DNA from: an uncultured Oscillospiraceae bacterium
Lineage (GTDB): Bacteria > Bacillota > Clostridia > Oscillospirales > Acutalibacteraceae
DNA length: 7,917 nt
NCBI GenBank assembly: GCA_900552605.1
Contig: USAR01000059.1
Span: 1 to 7,917, forward strand
Reading direction: 5' to 3'
Position 1 is the first letter of the stretch; each line of letters opens with the position of its first letter. Both the position numbers and the translations under genes were made by a program. This document shows, piece after piece, positions 1 to 7,150 of this stretch. Below the pieces are notes generated by a model, which saw nothing but the letters and a program-made list of their open reading frames with translations, searched no databases and was not told the origin of the DNA.

Positions 1-193
1 TGTTTTTCAAAAATTCGAAAAACGAAAAGCCTTTGCGGCGGTGCGCTCGCGGGGGGGTTAAAGCAAGCCTGAAAGCTTATATATCTGCTTGCAAAACCGT
101 GCCGTGCCCTCCGGAAAATTCAGCTTTTTAAAAAACAAGCCACTGCACGCCGAACTGTCGCACGGCACATTCACCGGCAGTCTTTTTTTGTGT
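1..193. other. Non-coding stretch, no gene supported
   Basis: I see no convincing gene or RNA here. This is the region downstream of the minus-strand phosphoesterase gene. A 9-base inverted repeat (GTGCCGTGC at 99-107, GCACGGCAC at 160-168) and a short GCAAGC/GCTTGC pair (63-68 and 87-92) are present, but neither is followed by a T-tract on the minus strand, so I do not call a terminator. The left edge may belong to a feature outside the window. Confidence 0.4.
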
Positions 194-892
194 TTATTTC
201 AGCTTTTCTGCGCCGTTTCCTATAATCGGCAGCACCTTTTCGAACACAGATGTAAATTTCGGCGTTAATGTTCTGTCCTCGTGCAATGAGCCGAAATACC
301 AATGACTGTAATCACATGTTCTTGAAACCTCTTCCAGAAAGCCGTTAAGCTTCGAAACACGCTGCTCTGCACCTGCTCTAAGCTGCATTGCGCTTTTTAT
401 AAGCTGCGGCGGCTCGTGCGTTAATATGTAATCAACCTTGCAGCCGTGCTCATCAAGATTTTGTGCGCCTATTCGAAACTCCTCAGCCGTGGGCAGCTCT
501 TCTCTCCACCACTGACCTTGCTCTCGGCGAATGTCTCTGTCCGCGCTCTCTCCGCCGCCGAAGGTAAAGATTTTAAGACCCTCGATATCGAAAATCTGAC
601 CGCGTATAAGGTTAAACAGATTGCCGCACACACGCCTTACGTGACCGCCGTGCCAGACGGTCTCCCGGCACTTGTTAAGCAGCTCGAAATTTTCGTGCGT
701 TCCGTCTAAAAAAACAACGTTAAATTTGCGGCTGCCCAAATATTCAAGAGCCTCTCTTTCCCTGCGGCTGCCGCTCCACAAAAAGCCGAAATCGCCGAGG
801 ACTATAAGCGTGTCTCCCTTTTTAAGCTTGCGCCACTGTGTATCGTAAAGGCGGTTTTCATCGCCGTGCATATCGCCCGTTACATAAACCAT
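194..892 (-). CDS. Calcineurin-like metallophosphoesterase with altered metal site
   Basis: A 232-residue cytoplasmic protein of the calcineurin-like metallophosphoesterase fold, a family that hydrolyses phosphomono- or diesters with a two-metal centre. The order of motifs fits the family: GDMHG (D7, H9), LGDFG (D34), DGTHENF (64-69), the THEPP histidine (H159) and FGSLHED near the C-terminus. Two expected metal ligands are changed: the usual GNHE is GTHE (Asn to Thr65) and the usual GHxH is GSLH (His to Ser202); H204 remains. The reading frame is intact, so this is divergence and not decay by frameshift. The start is well set: ATG at 892 has AAGGGG eight bases upstream on the minus strand. 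It stands alone and diverges from dacF. The substrate is unknown, and reduced or altered catalysis is an inference from the missing ligands. Confidence 0.85.
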   Translation of the reverse strand: MVYVTGDMHGDENRLYDTQWRKLKKGDTLIVLGDFGFLWSGSRREREALEYLGSRKFNVVFLDGTHENFELLNKCRETVWHGGHVRRVCGNLFNLIRGQIFDIEGLKIFTFGGGESADRDIRREQGQWWREELPTAEEFRIGAQNLDEHGCKVDYILTHEPPQLIKSAMQLRAGAEQRVSKLNGFLEEVSRTCDYSHWYFGSLHEDRTLTPKFTSVFEKVLPIIGNGAEKLK

Positions 893-938
893 ACAAAATT
901 CCCCTTAAAATATTTTTAACTTTTTACCTTGATTTTAC

Positions 939-967
939 TTTACAACGGAAAAAATAAATATTATACT
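939..967 (+). promoter_or_regulatory. Sigma-A-type promoter of dacF
   Basis: TTTACA (939-944) and TATACT (962-967) are spaced by exactly 17 bases, close to the housekeeping consensus. A start near 974 would give a 5' leader of about 94 bases before the dacF ATG; the leader contains a small CCGCA/TGCGG dyad near 1003-1013. On the minus strand TATAAT (960-965) overlaps this -10 box and could serve the divergent phosphoesterase gene, but I see no good -35 box for it. Confidence 0.65.
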
Positions 968-1067
968 ATATATAGCTGTATTTACTTTTAGCAGGGCCTG
1001 TGCCGCACTGCGGTTTAAACCCTTGTCTTTTATTTTTACATTATACAACATTTTTGGAGAGAATGCT

Positions 1068-2375
1068 ATGAAAAAATTATTAAGTCTTGTTTTTGTGCTT
1101 GTTTTTGTCGTTTGTGCCGCGAGTGTGCCGGCATATGCTTATAAACCGACGTTTGAAACCAAGGCAAAAGCGGCAATACTGTATAATAACGACACCGACA
1201 CGGTGGTATACTCCAAAAATGCCGACGAAAAAATGTTTCCTGCCTCTCTCACAAAAATTATGGTGGCGGTGCTGTTTGTTGAAAATTGCGACAATCTGCA
1301 AGACCTCACGCTGACTGTAAGCGAGGATATTTATTTAAAATACCGCTATTCCGACGCGGTTATTGCCGGATTTGAAACAGGCGACAAGGTTAACGGCTAC
1401 GACCTTTTGGCATACACTCTTGTTAAATCGTGCGCCGACGCGGCAGGCTTGATTGCGGAATACGTTTCCGGCAGCGAGGATGCATTTATCGACCTTATGA
1501 ACAAAAAAGCAGCCGAAATAGGTCTTGCAAACACTCATTTCGAAAACTGCCACGGTCTGCACGACGAAAATCACTACTCCACCGCACGCGATATGTGCAT
1601 ATTAACAAAGTACGCAATGCAGTATTCGGTTATAACCGACATCGTTAAGGTTGCCCGTTACGAAACAAAGGATAATATCACTCTTGCCGCAACCAATCTG
1701 CTTATTGACCCTTCAAGCGAGTATTATTATAAATATGCCACCGGATTTAAAACCGGATTTACAGACGAAGCAGGAAGGTGCCTGGCTTCAACCGCAACCT
1801 ACGACGGTATGACTTATATCAGTGTTTTGCTCGGCTGTCCGGCGCAGGAAAACAGCCTTGAGAACAGATATGAATTTTTGGACACGGCAGAGTTTTTCCG
1901 TTGGGCTTTCACAAACTTTTCTTATCGCTCGGTCGTTAATGCAGGGGAGACTATCGACAGTATCCCGATTGCATATTCCTGGGACAACGACACGGTTAAC
2001 ATAAGACCGGAGAAAGAGGTTTATGCGCTGATTCCGAATGACGCCGACTTAAGCACGGTTGAGCTAAAGCCCGAATACACGCAAAAGAGTGTGGAAGCTC
2101 CCGTTAAAAAGGGACAAAAGGTCGGCACGGTTTCGGTTTACTATGCAGGAGAAAAAATCGGCGAAACATCCGCTGTTATTGCGGAATCGGTTGAAGGCTC
2201 GCAGCTGCTTCGCGTTACCGCCGCGGTTAAACGCTTTTTTAAAAAATACAAAAACATTTTCCTCGGCGTGCTTGTGCTGATAATACTTGTTGTTATTGTG
2301 TTTGCAGCAGCGGTTATAAGGCTTAATTCAAAGCGCAAAAAATACGGCAGGGTACGAAAATACCGCCGCTTTTAA
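1068..2375 (+). CDS. dacF: D-alanyl-D-alanine carboxypeptidase (DacF/PBP5-like, class C low-mass PBP)
   Basis: A 435-residue serine-type DD-carboxypeptidase that trims the terminal D-Ala from peptidoglycan stem peptides outside the membrane. The N-terminus is a signal peptide (MKKLL, hydrophobic run, AYA about residue 24). The catalytic SxxK is S60-L-T-K63, in PASLTKIM, and the third motif is K228-T-G230, in GFKTGF. The second motif reads S121-C-A123 where SxN is usual, so the Asn is missing. A PBP5-type C-terminal beta domain follows, then a transmembrane helix (about 396-417) and a very basic tail (SKRKK to RRF). A single-pass anchor is typical of several Gram-positive homologues and differs from the amphipathic helix of E. 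coli PBP5. The ATG at 1068 is chosen over an in-frame TTG at 1023 because GGAGAG lies six bases upstream and the signal peptide begins there. Pyruvate kinase follows 72 bases later with no terminator seen, so the two may be cotranscribed. Confidence 0.93.
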   Translation: MKKLLSLVFVLVFVVCAASVPAYAYKPTFETKAKAAILYNNDTDTVVYSKNADEKMFPASLTKIMVAVLFVENCDNLQDLTLTVSEDIYLKYRYSDAVIAGFETGDKVNGYDLLAYTLVKSCADAAGLIAEYVSGSEDAFIDLMNKKAAEIGLANTHFENCHGLHDENHYSTARDMCILTKYAMQYSVITDIVKVARYETKDNITLAATNLLIDPSSEYYYKYATGFKTGFTDEAGRCLASTATYDGMTYISVLLGCPAQENSLENRYEFLDTAEFFRWAFTNFSYRSVVNAGETIDSIPIAYSWDNDTVNIRPEKEVYALIPNDADLSTVELKPEYTQKSVEAPVKKGQKVGTVSVYYAGEKIGETSAVIAESVEGSQLLRVTAAVKRFFKKYKNIFLGVLVLIILVVIVFAAAVIRLNSKRKKYGRVRKYRRF

Positions 2376-2447
2376 TGAGCGTTGCGCCGCCGATATATCT
2401 ACCCTCAGCGTAACACTTGGGTTCTCCACGGAAAGGAAAGACTGAAA

Positions 2448-3863
2448 ATGAGAAAAACAAAAATCGTGTGCACGGTAGGTCCTTCTTGCAATAACGAAAA
2501 AACACTTACCGAAATGTGTAAAGCCGGAATGAATGTTGCAAGGCTCAATTTTTCGCACGGCGACCACGAAACGCATTTAAAAAACATTGAGCTTATTAAA
2601 AAAGTTCGCGAAAAGCTTGGGCTTCCCATTGCCATAATGCTTGATACAAAAGGTCCGGAATACCGCATTAAGAACTTTAAGGAAGGAAAAGTAACTCTTA
2701 ACGAGGGTGATGAATTCACCTTTACAACAAAGGATGTTGAGGGTGACAGCACACATGTTTCCGTTAACTATTGCGACCTAAACCGCGAGCTTGAAAAGGG
2801 CGACACCGTGCTGCTTAACAACGGGCTTCTCTCATTTAAGGTTAAGGAGATAAAGGGCGAGGACATAATCTGCAATGTTGAAAACGGCGGCGTGCTGTCC
2901 GACAGAAAAAGTATGAGCTTCCCCGGCAAGGTTTTAAAGCAGCCGTATTTAAGCGAACAGGACAAAAGCGACCTTATATTCGGAATTGAGCAGGAGGTTG
3001 ACTATGTTGCCTGCTCGTTTGTATCGTGCAAGCAAGACCTTTTGGACGTTAAAAGCTTTATGAAAAACGCAGGCAGCACAGATATAGACATCATTGCAAA
3101 AATCGAAAATCAGGCAGGTGTTGATAACATCGAGGAAATCTGCAGCGCGTGCGACGGCATTATGATAGCGCGCGGAGATATGGGCGTTGAGGTTCCGTTT
3201 GAAGAGCTGCCCTCCATTCAGAAAAAGCTGATAACAAAATGCAGAATGCTTGGCAAACGCGTTATAACCGCAACCGAGATGCTTGAATCGATGATAAGCA
3301 ATCCACGCCCGACAAGAGCCGAGATTTCCGACGTTGCAAACGCGGTTTACGACGGCACAAGCGCCATTATGCTTTCCGGCGAAACGGCGGCCGGAAAACA
3401 CCCCGTTTTGGCGGTTGAGACAATGGACCGCATTGCAAAGCAGACAGAAAACTGTATTCACTACGCAAAACGCTTTGCAAAAGCCGAGTTCAAAATTAAA
3501 AACACAGTGGACGCGATCTCGCACGCAACCTGCGGTATGGCAATCGATATTGACGCAAAGGTTATTGCTGTTTGCTCGATCTCGGGAATGACGGTGCGTA
3601 TGGTTTCACGTTTTCGCTCGCCTGTTGATATACTCGGTTTCACAACCAACAAGCGCACTTGGTATAAGCTTTCGCTCTCCTGGGGTGTGCAGCCGGTGCT
3701 GAGCCAGCATTTTGATTCTATTGACGTGCTCTTCTACACCGCCAAAAACAAGGCTATTGAGGCCTTCGGTCTTAAAAAAGACGACCGCATAATCATTACA
3801 GGCGGTATGACAAACGGAACATCGGGCAACACCAATCTTTTGAAAATTGAAACGGTGCACTGA
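2448..3863 (+). CDS. pyk: Pyruvate kinase
   Basis: A 471-residue enzyme catalysing PEP + ADP to pyruvate + ATP, the last step of glycolysis, in the cytoplasm. Family motifs run in order: KIVCTVGP (5-12), MNVARLNFSHG (28-38), MLDTKGPE (64-71), the B domain (about 75-170), IAKIENQAG (216-224) with the catalytic lysine, IARGDMGVE (240-248), TATEMLESM (274-282), NPRPTRAE (285-292) and SGETAAGKHP (310-319). The C-terminal allosteric-type domain ends at TGGMTNGTSGN. The length fits the short bacterial form without the extra PEP-utiliser domain found in Bacillus. Small variations are GPEY where GPEI is usual and NNGLL where DDGLI is usual; the main catalytic residues are kept. ATG at 2448 is chosen because AAAGGA lies ten bases upstream and homologues start with this KTKI segment; an in-frame TTG at 2382 has no such support. 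No clear terminator follows, so some transcription may run into the hyd leader. Confidence 0.97.
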   Translation: MRKTKIVCTVGPSCNNEKTLTEMCKAGMNVARLNFSHGDHETHLKNIELIKKVREKLGLPIAIMLDTKGPEYRIKNFKEGKVTLNEGDEFTFTTKDVEGDSTHVSVNYCDLNRELEKGDTVLLNNGLLSFKVKEIKGEDIICNVENGGVLSDRKSMSFPGKVLKQPYLSEQDKSDLIFGIEQEVDYVACSFVSCKQDLLDVKSFMKNAGSTDIDIIAKIENQAGVDNIEEICSACDGIMIARGDMGVEVPFEELPSIQKKLITKCRMLGKRVITATEMLESMISNPRPTRAEISDVANAVYDGTSAIMLSGETAAGKHPVLAVETMDRIAKQTENCIHYAKRFAKAEFKIKNTVDAISHATCGMAIDIDAKVIAVCSISGMTVRMVSRFRSPVDILGFTTNKRTWYKLSLSWGVQPVLSQHFDSIDVLFYTAKNKAIEAFGLKKDDRIIITGGMTNGTSGNTNLLKIETVH

Positions 3864-3926
3864 TTAGCGCCGACTTGAGCTTTGGCACGTTACACCCGTT
3901 AAAATTTAAAAAAACGCAATATTTTG

Positions 3927-3955
3927 TTGCAAGTTTCGGCAAGATATGATAAAAT
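3927..3955 (+). promoter_or_regulatory. Promoter before the hyd leader (extended -10)
   Basis: TTGCAA (3927-3932) and TAAAAT (3950-3955) are 17 bases apart, and TGA directly precedes the -10 box, giving an extended -10 element. Transcription would begin near 3962, just before the structured leader. An alternative reading is TTGTTG (3924-3929) with TATGAT (3945-3950), whose 15-base spacing is poorer. The 63 bases between the pyk stop and 3927 hold nothing I recognise. The call rests on consensus match alone. Confidence 0.55.
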
Positions 3956-3961
3956 GTAAAT

Positions 3962-4101
3962 GTACCTGATTTGAAAGGGCGCAAGACTCTGACAAAAAAG
4001 GATCGCGAGCAACAGCCTTACCGCTGTTTTAAAGTGCTGCATTTAAGTGCCTTTTGACCGCGCTCCTTTTTGTGGGAGTGCGGTTTTTGTTTTGCTTTTT
4101 T
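3962..4101 (+). ncRNA. Structured 5' leader with conditional terminator, upstream of hyd genes
   Basis: The stretch between the promoter and an intrinsic terminator can form mutually exclusive structures. AAAAAGGATCGCG (3995-4007) is complementary to CGCGCTCCTTTTT (4059-4071) at 12 of 13 positions, the exception being T4003 against C4063. That partner contains almost the whole 5' arm of the terminator (4058-4066), so this stem and the terminator cannot coexist. A second competitor is AAAGG-GCGC (3975-3983), which can pair with GCGC-T-CCTTT (4060-4069) with one bulged base. Inside the antiterminator stem is a perfect hairpin AACAGC/GCTGTT (4011-4016 and 4023-4028). This is the layout of a riboswitch or protein- or RNA-controlled attenuator. 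I compared it from memory with common classes (SAM, TPP, cobalamin, c-di-GMP, THF, ZTP, fluoride, guanidine, Moco, T-box) and recognise none. A stand-alone small RNA ending at the terminator is the main alternative. Confidence 0.5.
4058..4101 (+). terminator. Intrinsic terminator between pyk and the hyd genes
   Basis: CCGCGCTCC (4058-4066) pairs with GGAGTGCGG (4075-4083) over nine bases with a single G-U pair and an eight-base loop. It is followed by TTTTT, then TTTT and a further run of seven T. It ends 80 bases before the TM1266-type gene, so unconditional termination would silence the hyd genes from the 3927 promoter. This makes a regulated terminator, or a separate small RNA, the likely reading. 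Confidence 0.8.
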
Positions 4102-4181
4102 AATTTTATACAGCAAAATAAGCCGCTTGTTACTTAGGCTTCAAGAAAAACAATTCAAAAGAAAGATAAGGTGAAGCAAAA

Positions 4182-4439
4182 ATGCAGACAAGAGTTGCGG
4201 TTATGGCAATTGTAGTTGAAAAGCCGGACGCTGCCGAGCAGCTTAACGCAGTGCTGCACGAATACTCGCAGTACATAATCGGCAGAATGGGGATTCCGTA
4301 TAAAAAGCGCGGAATCAACATAGTTTCCGTTGCGCTGGACGCACCGCAGGACGACATTTCCGCACTTGCGGGAAAGTTAGGCTCCATTAAAGGACTCAGT
4401 GTTAAAACCGCTTACTCAAACGTGATTGCCGATGAATAA
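4182..4439 (+). CDS. TM1266-type putative iron-only hydrogenase system regulator
   Basis: An 85-residue protein of the small family typified by Thermotoga TM1266, which occurs beside the [FeFe]-hydrogenase maturases and is annotated as a putative regulator. It has an ACT/NikR-like ferredoxin-type alpha-beta size. The family signature is visible: IIGRMGIPYKKRGINIVS (residues 32-49), then SALAGKLGSIKGLSVKT (60-76). There is no DNA-binding helix-turn-helix, so how it would regulate is not evident; small-molecule sensing or protein contact are guesses. The ATG has AAGGTGA seven bases upstream. The stop codon overlaps the start of hydE by eight bases, which suggests translational coupling and ties its job to HydE and HydG. 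It is the first gene after the leader and terminator. Confidence 0.88.
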   Translation: MQTRVAVMAIVVEKPDAAEQLNAVLHEYSQYIIGRMGIPYKKRGINIVSVALDAPQDDISALAGKLGSIKGLSVKTAYSNVIADE

Positions 4440-5493
4440 CGAAAATATTAAAACCGCAAAAGAGCTTATTGAAAAGCTTTATAAAAACCACAGTCTTACT
4501 GTCGATGAATACGAACAGCTTATTTCGGCAGAGAGTGAAGAAACGCGCGCGGCGGCAGCCGAGCTTGCCGACAAAGTCAGAAGAAAGTATTACGGCAACC
4601 GCGTTTATGTGCGCGGACTTATTGAAGTGGGCAACTATTGCCGCAACGACTGCTATTACTGCGGTATCAGAAAATCCAACAAAAATGCCGAGCGGTATCT
4701 GCTTTCAAAAGAGCAGATTCTTGCGTGTTGCCGCGAGGGCTTTGCGCTCGGTTTTCGCACATTTGTTTTACAAGGCGGCGAGCGCACAATGCCCGTTGAC
4801 GATATTTGCGACATTGTGCGCTTAATAAAAGCCGATTTTCCCGACTGTGCCGTTACGCTTTCCTTCGGCGAATATGAAAAAAGCGATTACGAAAAAATGT
4901 TTGAAAGCGGTGCGGACAGATATCTTTTGCGCCATGAAACGGCAGACAGCGAGCACTACAAAAGGCTGCACCCAAAAGAGCTTTCGCTGAGTCACCGCTT
5001 GAGCTGCCTTAAAGCTTTGCGTGAAATAGGATTTCAGGTCGGGTGCGGTTTTATGGTGGGCTCGCCCTACCAAACCACCGAAACTTTGGCAAAGGACCTT
5101 AAATTTATTGAGGAGTTTTCACCCGATATGTGCGGCATTGGTCCGTTTATTCCGCACGGAGAAACACCATTTAAAGATTTTAAAAGCGGCACGGCCGAGC
5201 AAACGGTTTATCTGCTTTCACTTATACGACTTATTAAACCAAATATTCTGCTGCCCGCCACAACGGCGCTCGGCACCGTGAGCAGCACCGGGCGAGAGCA
5301 GGGCGTACTTGCCGGAGCAAATGTTGTTATGCCGAATCTTTCTCCCGTTGCCGTTCGCAAGAAATACGATTTATATGAAAACAAAATATGCACCGGTGAG
5401 GAGTCGGCTCAATGCCGAGGCTGCCTTGCGGCAAGAATGAGGTCGGTTGGATTTGAGATAGTTACCGACCGCGGCGACATAAAGCCTTTATAG
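4432..5493 (+). CDS. hydE: [FeFe]-hydrogenase H-cluster radical SAM maturase HydE
   Basis: A 353-residue radical SAM TIM-barrel enzyme that acts with HydG and HydF to build the 2Fe subcluster of [FeFe]-hydrogenase; it is thought to act on the Fe-CO-CN-cysteine product of HydG. The SAM cluster motif CxxxCxxC is C70, C74 and C77 (NYCRNDCYYCGIR). Other family marks are VLQGGE (112-117), the GFMVGSPYQT segment (206-215), IGPFIPHGETPF (236-247) and LLPATTALGT (273-282). The optional second cluster site near the C-terminus is also present, as C320, C328 and C331 with CX7CX2C spacing like that of Thermotoga HydE; many relatives lack it. I prefer the ATG at 4432; a TTG two codons earlier (4426) is possible. 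No good ribosome binding site precedes it, so translation probably depends on ribosomes finishing the overlapping upstream gene. Length is normal. Confidence 0.95.
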   Translation: MNNENIKTAKELIEKLYKNHSLTVDEYEQLISAESEETRAAAAELADKVRRKYYGNRVYVRGLIEVGNYCRNDCYYCGIRKSNKNAERYLLSKEQILACCREGFALGFRTFVLQGGERTMPVDDICDIVRLIKADFPDCAVTLSFGEYEKSDYEKMFESGADRYLLRHETADSEHYKRLHPKELSLSHRLSCLKALREIGFQVGCGFMVGSPYQTTETLAKDLKFIEEFSPDMCGIGPFIPHGETPFKDFKSGTAEQTVYLLSLIRLIKPNILLPATTALGTVSSTGREQGVLAGANVVMPNLSPVAVRKKYDLYENKICTGEESAQCRGCLAARMRSVGFEIVTDRGDIKPL

Positions 5494-5537
5494 TTTTAAG
5501 TTGTTTTGCCGCGACCACACACTGAAAATTTAAAAAT

Positions 5538-5558
5538 CGCCGCGTCGAAAACGCAGCG
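5538..5558 (+). other. Hairpin in the hydE-hydG gap
   Basis: CGCCGCGT (5538-5545) and ACGCAGCG (5551-5558) form an eight-base stem with one C-A mismatch and a five-base loop. No T-tract follows, so it is unlikely to be a terminator. It sits seven bases before the hydG ribosome binding site AAAGGAG (5565-5571). It could be an RNA-stability or processing hairpin within an 88-base gap; that role is inference. Confidence 0.35.
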
Positions 5559-5581
5559 AAAATCAAAGGAGATTATAAAAA

Positions 5582-7030
5582 ATGGCTGTTTACAATGCAA
5601 AATCAATGCACGCCGAAGAGTTTATCAACAACGAGGAAATTTTGGAAACGCTGAAGTACGCCGAAGAAAACAAGCACAATGTTGAGCTTATTGATTCGTT
5701 GCTTGAAAAGGCGCGCCCGAAAAAAAACGGAAACGGCGTTACCTGTCAAGGGCTTACCCACCGCGAAGCGTCGGTGCTGCTGGCGTGTGATATCCCGGAA
5801 AAGGTTGAGGAAATGTATAAGCTTGCAAACGAAATAAAGCTTGCGTTTTACGGCAACCGCATTGTTATGTTTGCACCGCTCTACCTTTCAAACTACTGTG
5901 TTAACGGCTGCGTTTATTGTCCTTATCATATGAAGAACCAGCATATTGCAAGAAAAAAGCTTACCCAAGAGGAAATTCGCAAAGAGGTTATTGCGCTGCA
6001 GGATATGGGACACAAGCGCCTTGCGATAGAAGCCGGCGAGGATCCCAAAATGAACCCGATTGAGTACATTCTGGAGTGCATCAACACTATTTATTCGGTA
6101 CACCATAAAAACGGCGACATCCGCCGCGTTAATGTGAACATTGCGGCAACCACCGTTGAAAACTACAAAAAGCTTAAAGACGCAGGAATCGGAACATACA
6201 TACTTTTCCAGGAGACCTACAACAAAAAGAGCTATTTAGAGCTGCACCCAACAGGTCCAAAACACGATTACGACTATCACACAGAGGCGATGGATCGCGC
6301 AATGGAAGGCGGCATTGACGACGTTGGACTCGGCGTTTTGTTTGGACTTGAGGGTTACAAATACGAATTTGCCGGACTGCTTATGCACGCCGAACACTTG
6401 GAGGCGGTGCACGGCGTGGGTCCTCACACCATAAGCGTGCCGCGCGTTAAGCACGCAGATGATATAGACCCCGATGTTTTCGACAACAGCCTTTCCGACG
6501 AGCTTTTCGCAAAGGTTATTGCCTGCATAAGAATTGCGGTGCCATACACGGGAATGATAATCTCCACTCGCGAAAGCGAGGCAGTGCGAGGCAAGGTTTT
6601 GGAATACGGTATATCGCAAATCAGCGGCGCATCAAGAACATCTGTCGGCGGATACTGCGAGGAGGAACGCCCGCACGACTCCGAGCAATTTGACGTTTCC
6701 GACCAGCGCACCTTGGACGAGGTTGTGCGCTGGCTTATGCAAAAGGACCACATTCCGTCATTCTGCACCGCTTGCTACCGCGAGGGAAGAACAGGCGACA
6801 GGTTTATGAGCCTTTGCAAAAACGGTCAGATTCAAAACTGCTGCCACCCCAATGCGCTGATGACCCTTACAGAATACCTTGTTGACTATGCAAGCGAAGA
6901 AACAAAAGAGGTCGGCTTTAAGCTTATCGACCGCGAGCTTCGGAAAATACCGAAAGAAAAGGTGCGAGAGATTGCGCGCGAAAATATCGAGGCAATAAAA
7001 AGCTCTAACCGCCGTGATTTCAGATTTTAA
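5582..7030 (+). CDS. hydG: [FeFe]-hydrogenase H-cluster radical SAM maturase HydG (tyrosine lyase)
   Basis: A 482-residue radical SAM enzyme that cleaves tyrosine to p-cresol and dehydroglycine and converts the latter to CO and cyanide on an auxiliary iron-sulfur cluster, giving the Fe-CO-CN unit for the H-cluster. The SAM cluster motif is C106, C110 and C113 (NYCVNGCVYC). The C-terminal auxiliary-cluster motif CX2CX22C is C395, C398 and C421 (FCTACYREGRTGDRF, then NCCHPNAL); it separates HydG from the related ThiH. The ISGASRTSVGGY segment (347-358) is also typical of HydG. Full length and intact. ATG at 5582 has AAAGGAG ten bases upstream. It follows hydE by 88 bases with no terminator seen, so both probably lie in one transcript. 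The next gene, hydF, comes only after 470 non-coding bases. Confidence 0.97.
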   Translation: MAVYNAKSMHAEEFINNEEILETLKYAEENKHNVELIDSLLEKARPKKNGNGVTCQGLTHREASVLLACDIPEKVEEMYKLANEIKLAFYGNRIVMFAPLYLSNYCVNGCVYCPYHMKNQHIARKKLTQEEIRKEVIALQDMGHKRLAIEAGEDPKMNPIEYILECINTIYSVHHKNGDIRRVNVNIAATTVENYKKLKDAGIGTYILFQETYNKKSYLELHPTGPKHDYDYHTEAMDRAMEGGIDDVGLGVLFGLEGYKYEFAGLLMHAEHLEAVHGVGPHTISVPRVKHADDIDPDVFDNSLSDELFAKVIACIRIAVPYTGMIISTRESEAVRGKVLEYGISQISGASRTSVGGYCEEERPHDSEQFDVSDQRTLDEVVRWLMQKDHIPSFCTACYREGRTGDRFMSLCKNGQIQNCCHPNALMTLTEYLVDYASEETKEVGFKLIDRELRKIPKEKVREIARENIEAIKSSNRRDFRF

Positions 7031-7057
7031 TTTGTGCTTTTTACAGTCGCTTAAAAT

Positions 7058-7141
7058 GCAGCGCCGTTTGATATCCTTTTTTTAAACGGTGCTGCCGCAC
7101 AGCTTTTTTAAAGAATCATTTTTTAAGGGCTGTCGCGGCAG
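7058..7141 (+). terminator. Two competing hairpins after hydG, possible attenuator or terminator
   Basis: Hairpin A pairs GCAGCGCCGTTT (7058-7069) with AAACGGTGCTGC (7084-7095), twelve bases with one G-U. Hairpin B pairs CTGCCGCACAGC (7092-7103) with GCTGTCGCGGCAG (7129-7141), with one bulged base. They share 7092-7095 and so compete at their edges. T-runs occur in the loop of A (7077-7083), at 7104-7109 and at 7119-7124, but none follows a stem directly as in a textbook terminator. The function could be partial termination after hydG, 3' end protection or attenuation of hydF. Only the pairing is directly seen. Confidence 0.4.
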
Positions 7142-7150
7142 GCTTTGCCG

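Noticed and set aside
1..60. GC-rich, G-run-bearing left edge as part of another repeat or RNA
   Set aside because: Only a fragment is visible, and I found no matching arm or T-tract within the window.
446..709. Open plus-strand frame of 87 codons inside the phosphoesterase gene
   Set aside because: It is antisense to a gene with clear family motifs, has no ribosome binding site, and its translation resembles no family I know.
1023..1067. TTG-initiated 15-residue extension of the DD-carboxypeptidase
   Set aside because: The ATG at 1068 has a good ribosome binding site and begins a proper signal peptide; the extension would bury it.
2382..2447. TTG-initiated 22-residue extension of pyruvate kinase
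   Set aside because: The ATG at 2448 has its own ribosome binding site and matches the usual N-terminus of the family.
2949..3524. Minus-strand open frame of 191 codons within pyk
   Set aside because: It is a shadow of the pyk reading frame, is cysteine- and phenylalanine-rich, and has no motif or start signal.
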